Of a DNA stretch of 64,000 bases, positions 61,525 to 64,000 are shown in pieces. Below the pieces are notes generated by a model. It was not told the DNA's origin. It saw nothing but the letters and a program-made list of their open reading frames with translations, and did not search any database. How positions within the stretch are numbered: the first letter of the stretch is position 1; each line of letters starts with the position of its first letter. This stretch comes from Tritrichomonas musculus (taxonomy: Eukaryota; Parabasalia; Tritrichomonadida; Tritrichomonadidae): contig JAPFFF010000001.1 in assembly GCA_039105265.1 (NCBI GenBank), positions 1,240,001 through 1,304,000 on the forward strand, given 5' to 3'. The position numbers and the translations under genes were made by a program.

Positions 61525-61821
61525 ATGGCATTTGGAAGTTGGTTTAAAAATTTGATTAGCGGTGCAAAAAATATTATTGGAAAAGCATTACCAGTACTTA
61601 AAAAAGGAGCAGAAATTGTATCAAAAGTAGCTCCAGTTATTGGAGGTGCGATTGGTGGAACAGCAGGAAATGTTATCAATAAAATAGGCAACTACACAGG
61701 GAAATTTGCGGGCAATAAGTCTTTAGGTGTTAATGGGGCGGGTATCAGACAAACTAGTAATACACCTGTAAATGCCCAGTATTTTAATCCAGGAAGATTT
61801 GATATACCATTATTGAAGTAA
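61525..61821 (+). CDS. amphipathic minor capsid protein, pVI-like
   Basis: 98 residues from the internal Met (MAFGSWFKNLISGAKNIIGK). The upstream in-frame Met at 61450 would run the start into the capsid gene. An N-terminal amphipathic helix, a Gly/Ala/Ile-rich hydrophobic middle (VAPVIGGAIGGTAGNVINKI) and a glycine-rich LGVNGAG stretch, possibly a protease site, recall the membrane-lytic protein VI or pX of adenoviruses and Polinton minor capsid proteins. Inference from composition and place. Confidence 0.65.
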   Translation: MAFGSWFKNLISGAKNIIGKALPVLKKGAEIVSKVAPVIGGAIGGTAGNVINKIGNYTGKFAGNKSLGVNGAGIRQTSNTPVNAQYFNPGRFDIPLLK

Positions 61822-61843
61822 TTTAAATTTATTTCAAATGTAA

Positions 61844-62233
61844 ATGAACGATGTGAAAATAATTGAACCTATCTCAAAGTATACTAAAGAGTTTGATACA
61901 GTTGATGAATTTAATTTGTATTATAACAAGCATAAAAATGATATGGATTCACTTACCACGCATAAATTAAACAAAATGTATTACATAAAAGGATATCACA
62001 TAACGAAAATAAAAAATGTTTTAATGTTAAAGAAGATTAAAGAAGAGAATACTAATGAAGAGCAAAAAAATAATTTTATTAGTGAGATATCTGAATTGAA
62101 ACAAGAGATAAAACAGATTAAAGAAACAATAAATAATATTATTCATTTTTTAAATCCTAATAATCAAGTTGACAGCAACTGCTATGCAGACTCTTACAAA
62201 GTAAGCGATGTCTCGCCGCCTTCTGATACCTGA
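61844..62233 (+). CDS. small Polinton protein with coiled coil
   Basis: 129 residues, unknown family. The N-terminal part reads VDEFNLYYNKHKNDMDSLTT then LNKMYYIKGYHITKI; residues ~70-105 are a coiled coil (ISELKQEIKQIKETINNIIH). The last ~40 bp overlap the convergent ATPase gene, and a double hairpin lies in that overlap. Confidence 0.65.
   Translation: MNDVKIIEPISKYTKEFDTVDEFNLYYNKHKNDMDSLTTHKLNKMYYIKGYHITKIKNVLMLKKIKEENTNEEQKNNFISEISELKQEIKQIKETINNIIHFLNPNNQVDSNCYADSYKVSDVSPPSDT
62179..62205. terminator. double hairpin at a convergent overlap
   Basis: CTGC-TAT-GCAG (62179-62189) and CTTAC-AAA-GTAAG (62193-62205), the latter further framed by AGAC...GTCT. It lies where the two genes overlap tail to tail. 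Confidence 0.4.
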
Positions 62234-63012
62234 ACGATTAAGCATGAATGTGAATCAGGATAAATATTTTTTTCTTCTGCTAATTGTCTATATAAATTAT
62301 AAAATTCTTCAAAATCTAAATTACTAGCTGATTGTGAATATATATAATGCAACTGTTGACGATTAAAACATGGAAATACAAACAAAGTTGTTATCTCATT
62401 TTTGATATGTGGCTTAATTCCTTTCCATCCTTGGATTAATAAGAAGTATGTGATATTTGTGTGCCTACATCTACGAAGTTGTTGGCTAAAATATGATTCT
62501 TCTGATGAAAATAGTTTGCTATTAGAGATATCATCAAAAAGTACTAATGTGTGAAGATACTCTTTAGCAAAGTCTTGTATATGTAAAACATTAAACATAT
62601 CATTTTTTTGTCCATCATCTAATCTTTCTTCTAAGTGTTCTCTTTTGACAAGATAATAGAGATTTTTTGCAGCTATCAATTCTGTCATAAAATCAACTGC
62701 ATTTTTCTCAGAGATTGTAATATATGGCATTTTAATTAGATGTTTCAATGTTTGCCAGCTCCTATCATTTTCATCTCCATTCTTCGTGATATAGACTAAT
62801 AAATGATGTGTTTTTATTAATCCTATTTTGATTATCTCTTGTAGAGCAATAACTGTTTTACCAGAATTTTGTTTGCCTACGATAACATTTACTGAATTAT
62901 ATTTAACGTGAATATCTTCGTGAATAGGTTCTATTAATGCACCTGATAAATTGTCTTTATTTTGTTTTAGTGTATCAGATACTAAATAATTGACTTCTTT
63001 AAGGCTATTCAT
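62194..63012 (-). CDS. Polinton genome-packaging ATPase (FtsK/A32 type)
   Basis: 272 residues. Walker A is GKQNSGKT (46-53), Walker B is LVLFDD (157-162), and a sensor-like stretch CRHTNITYFLLIQGWKGI lies at ~183-200. The length and layout match A32-like packaging ATPases of Polintons, virophages and large DNA viruses, which pump the genome into capsids. It is one of the defining genes of the element. Confidence 0.92.
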   Translation of the reverse strand: MNSLKEVNYLVSDTLKQNKDNLSGALIEPIHEDIHVKYNSVNVIVGKQNSGKTVIALQEIIKIGLIKTHHLLVYITKNGDENDRSWQTLKHLIKMPYITISEKNAVDFMTELIAAKNLYYLVKREHLEERLDDGQKNDMFNVLHIQDFAKEYLHTLVLFDDISNSKLFSSEESYFSQQLRRCRHTNITYFLLIQGWKGIKPHIKNEITTLFVFPCFNRQQLHYIYSQSASNLDFEEFYNLYRQLAEEKNIYPDSHSCLIVQVSEGGETSLTL

Positions 63013-63063
63013 TTACATGTTAATAGATTATATTATGTGTAAAAAAAAAGACTCACATTATGT

Positions 63064-64000
63064 TTAGTTTAAAAATGCCGCATCATCGTCTTCATCCCAT
63101 TCACCATTATTTCCTTGATTATATTCTTGTGTGATACCATCGTGCCATTCACCTCCTTCTTCATCATTTTGATGGTCGTACTGCATGCCCTGCGGTTCTC
63201 GTCCAGTATATCTATCGTGTATCAAATTTTCCCTTTCACGTTCATTGACTTCTTGAGCTGATTCTACCATAGCGTGTCCGAAATCATTATAAATCTTATT
63301 TCTGAGTTGCGCTCTTTGTTCAACAGTCCAATGATTTCCATTAGTATGAAGAACATGTAATAATAGGCTTGATACTTCTGCATCAACTATTCGTTTTCCT
63401 TCACTCTTCTTACACCATTTCTTAAACTCTTCATGTTCTACTGAGGTGAAACCACGTTTTCGAGCAACTGTACTAAGTATATAGTGTTTCCATAATTTTG
63501 ACGTAGCCATCATAATTAGTCTTGCCTTGAATTTAGGAGTGATATCTAATATGTTTTGAGTCCTAAGAGCGTTAATAACATCTTCAACAACATGACTAAC
63601 AACATAATCGCGGAATCTAGCAAATGCATTCTTTCGCTTCTCCTTAACAAAACTGTACCCATCTAACTTGTAATCTCTCCATGCTTCAGGCATTGTATAG
63701 CCTGTCATCTCACCTAAATGATGTGGATTTCCATTGAGGTCATTATTATAATTATAATTCAATTTCTCCTTGAGATATATTGGAACAGTGATTGATTTTC
63801 CGCCATGTTCATTCCTATATTGTTTTCTAGCAGCTGCATCATAATCTGTATAGAAATGAAATCGTGCAGGCCAATCTGACTTTGCTGTTGTGTATCCATT
63901 AATGTATATTGGATGGTTGCTGCCATTTTTAATAATAATATCTGGAATATTATCCCCGTTAACATCATCATCTGATACAGACCATGGTTGACTATTAGGA
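63064..64000 (-). CDS. Polinton protein with acidic tail, 5' end beyond the window
   Basis: The frame stays open past the right edge, so this is the C-terminal part of a longer protein. No Met is needed at 63762, where the codon is TTG (Leu). The upstream part reads SDDDVNGDNIPDIIIKNGSN then HPIYINGYTTAK, a Ca-binding-loop-like DxNGDxxPD motif. The middle is helical and basic, and the end is acidic (NGEWDEDDDAAFLN). The DxNGDxxPD / 'yiNGY' pattern recurs in Polinton and phage structural proteins as I remember them. The role is unknown. Confidence 0.65.
   Translation of the reverse strand, partial: PNSQPWSVSDDDVNGDNIPDIIIKNGSNHPIYINGYTTAKSDWPARFHFYTDYDAAARKQYRNEHGGKSITVPIYLKEKLNYNYNNDLNGNPHHLGEMTGYTMPEAWRDYKLDGYSFVKEKRKNAFARFRDYVVSHVVEDVINALRTQNILDITPKFKARLIMMATSKLWKHYILSTVARKRGFTSVEHEEFKKWCKKSEGKRIVDAEVSSLLLHVLHTNGNHWTVEQRAQLRNKIYNDFGHAMVESAQEVNERERENLIHDRYTGREPQGMQYDHQNDEEGGEWHDGITQEYNQGNNGEWDEDDDAAFLN

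Larger units (their letters stand above)
48000..64000. mobile_element. Polinton/Maverick element, left part, running off the window
   Basis: A protein-primed DNA polymerase B, a retroviral-type integrase, a major capsid candidate and an A32-type packaging ATPase together define a Polinton. At least 16 kb is present. The left limit is uncertain: it could be near 48000, or as far left as ~44490 if the hairpin island and minisatellite belong to it. The right end is outside. The visible part looks whole, with no break seen, so the copy is probably young. Adenovirus-type protease and a right terminal repeat are not in view. Confidence 0.93.

Noticed and set aside
1-64000. CRISPR arrays, bacterial operons or ribosomal RNA
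   Set aside because: No direct repeats with unique spacers, no ribosome-binding-site pattern and no rRNA-like stretches; the genome is eukaryotic.

Overview
The window reads as nuclear DNA of a parabasalid protist, most likely a trichomonad close to Tritrichomonas or Trichomonas. The DNA is very AT-rich and uses the standard genetic code. Most genes are intronless and carry typical trichomonad families: ankyrin proteins, a BspA-like leucine-rich repeat remnant, a papain-type protease, a Rab, TKL-like kinases, HECT and IBR ubiquitin-ligase genes, and bacterial-looking metabolic genes. One gene has an intron ending in a fused branch-point/3' splice site (ACTAATACTTAG), the parabasalid style. 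The genus is an inference.

Region 1 (1-31 kb) is a mosaic of single-copy genes in AT-rich spacers. On the minus strand lie an ankyrin/DUF3447-type gene with decayed ankyrin pieces beyond its 3' end and an alpha/beta-hydrolase esterase of bacterial type. On the plus strand are an AAA-ATPase-like/PD-(D/E)XK protein fused to a Tudor/chromo-barrel-like domain, the intron-bearing ankyrin gene, a BAR-like/SH3 protein and a cathepsin-L-like protease. A Rab, an SDR epimerase with a zinc ribbon, a decayed kinase, a decayed HECT ligase (part of it copied in inverted orientation near 29.1 kb), an IBR protein and a seven-TM protein follow. Two small DNA-transposon relics with terminal inverted repeats lie here (6677-6972 and 18224-19019).

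Region 2 (31.6-42.6 kb) is repetitive. It has a BspA-like pseudogene and a 3.2-kb direct duplication carrying two nearly identical kinases and a 22-bp minisatellite. A graveyard of Sel1-like, F5/8-type-C-like and unrecognised gene remnants lies between the copies, and a hAT-like relic follows.

Region 3 (42.7-48 kb) holds a FucO-type lactaldehyde reductase gene, a GC-rich hairpin island, and a 21-bp minisatellite of about 80 units. A 31-bp inverted repeat flanks the minisatellite region at 44700 and 48000.

Region 4 (48.0-64.0 kb, running off the right edge) is a Polinton/Maverick. It carries protein-primed DNA polymerase B, a retroviral-type integrase, a double-jelly-roll-type major capsid candidate, an FtsK/A32-type packaging ATPase, an HNH endonuclease, a very large fibre-like protein and several small unknown genes. 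The visible part looks whole, with long uninterrupted reading frames, so it appears young. No protease gene is visible; it may lie beyond the edge. Genes are packed as divergent pairs 14-54 bp apart and convergent pairs that overlap or abut. Pairs of short GC-rich perfect hairpins sit at the convergent junctions and also in-frame inside the polymerase and fibre-like genes. I regard these double hairpins as the most unusual signal in the window.
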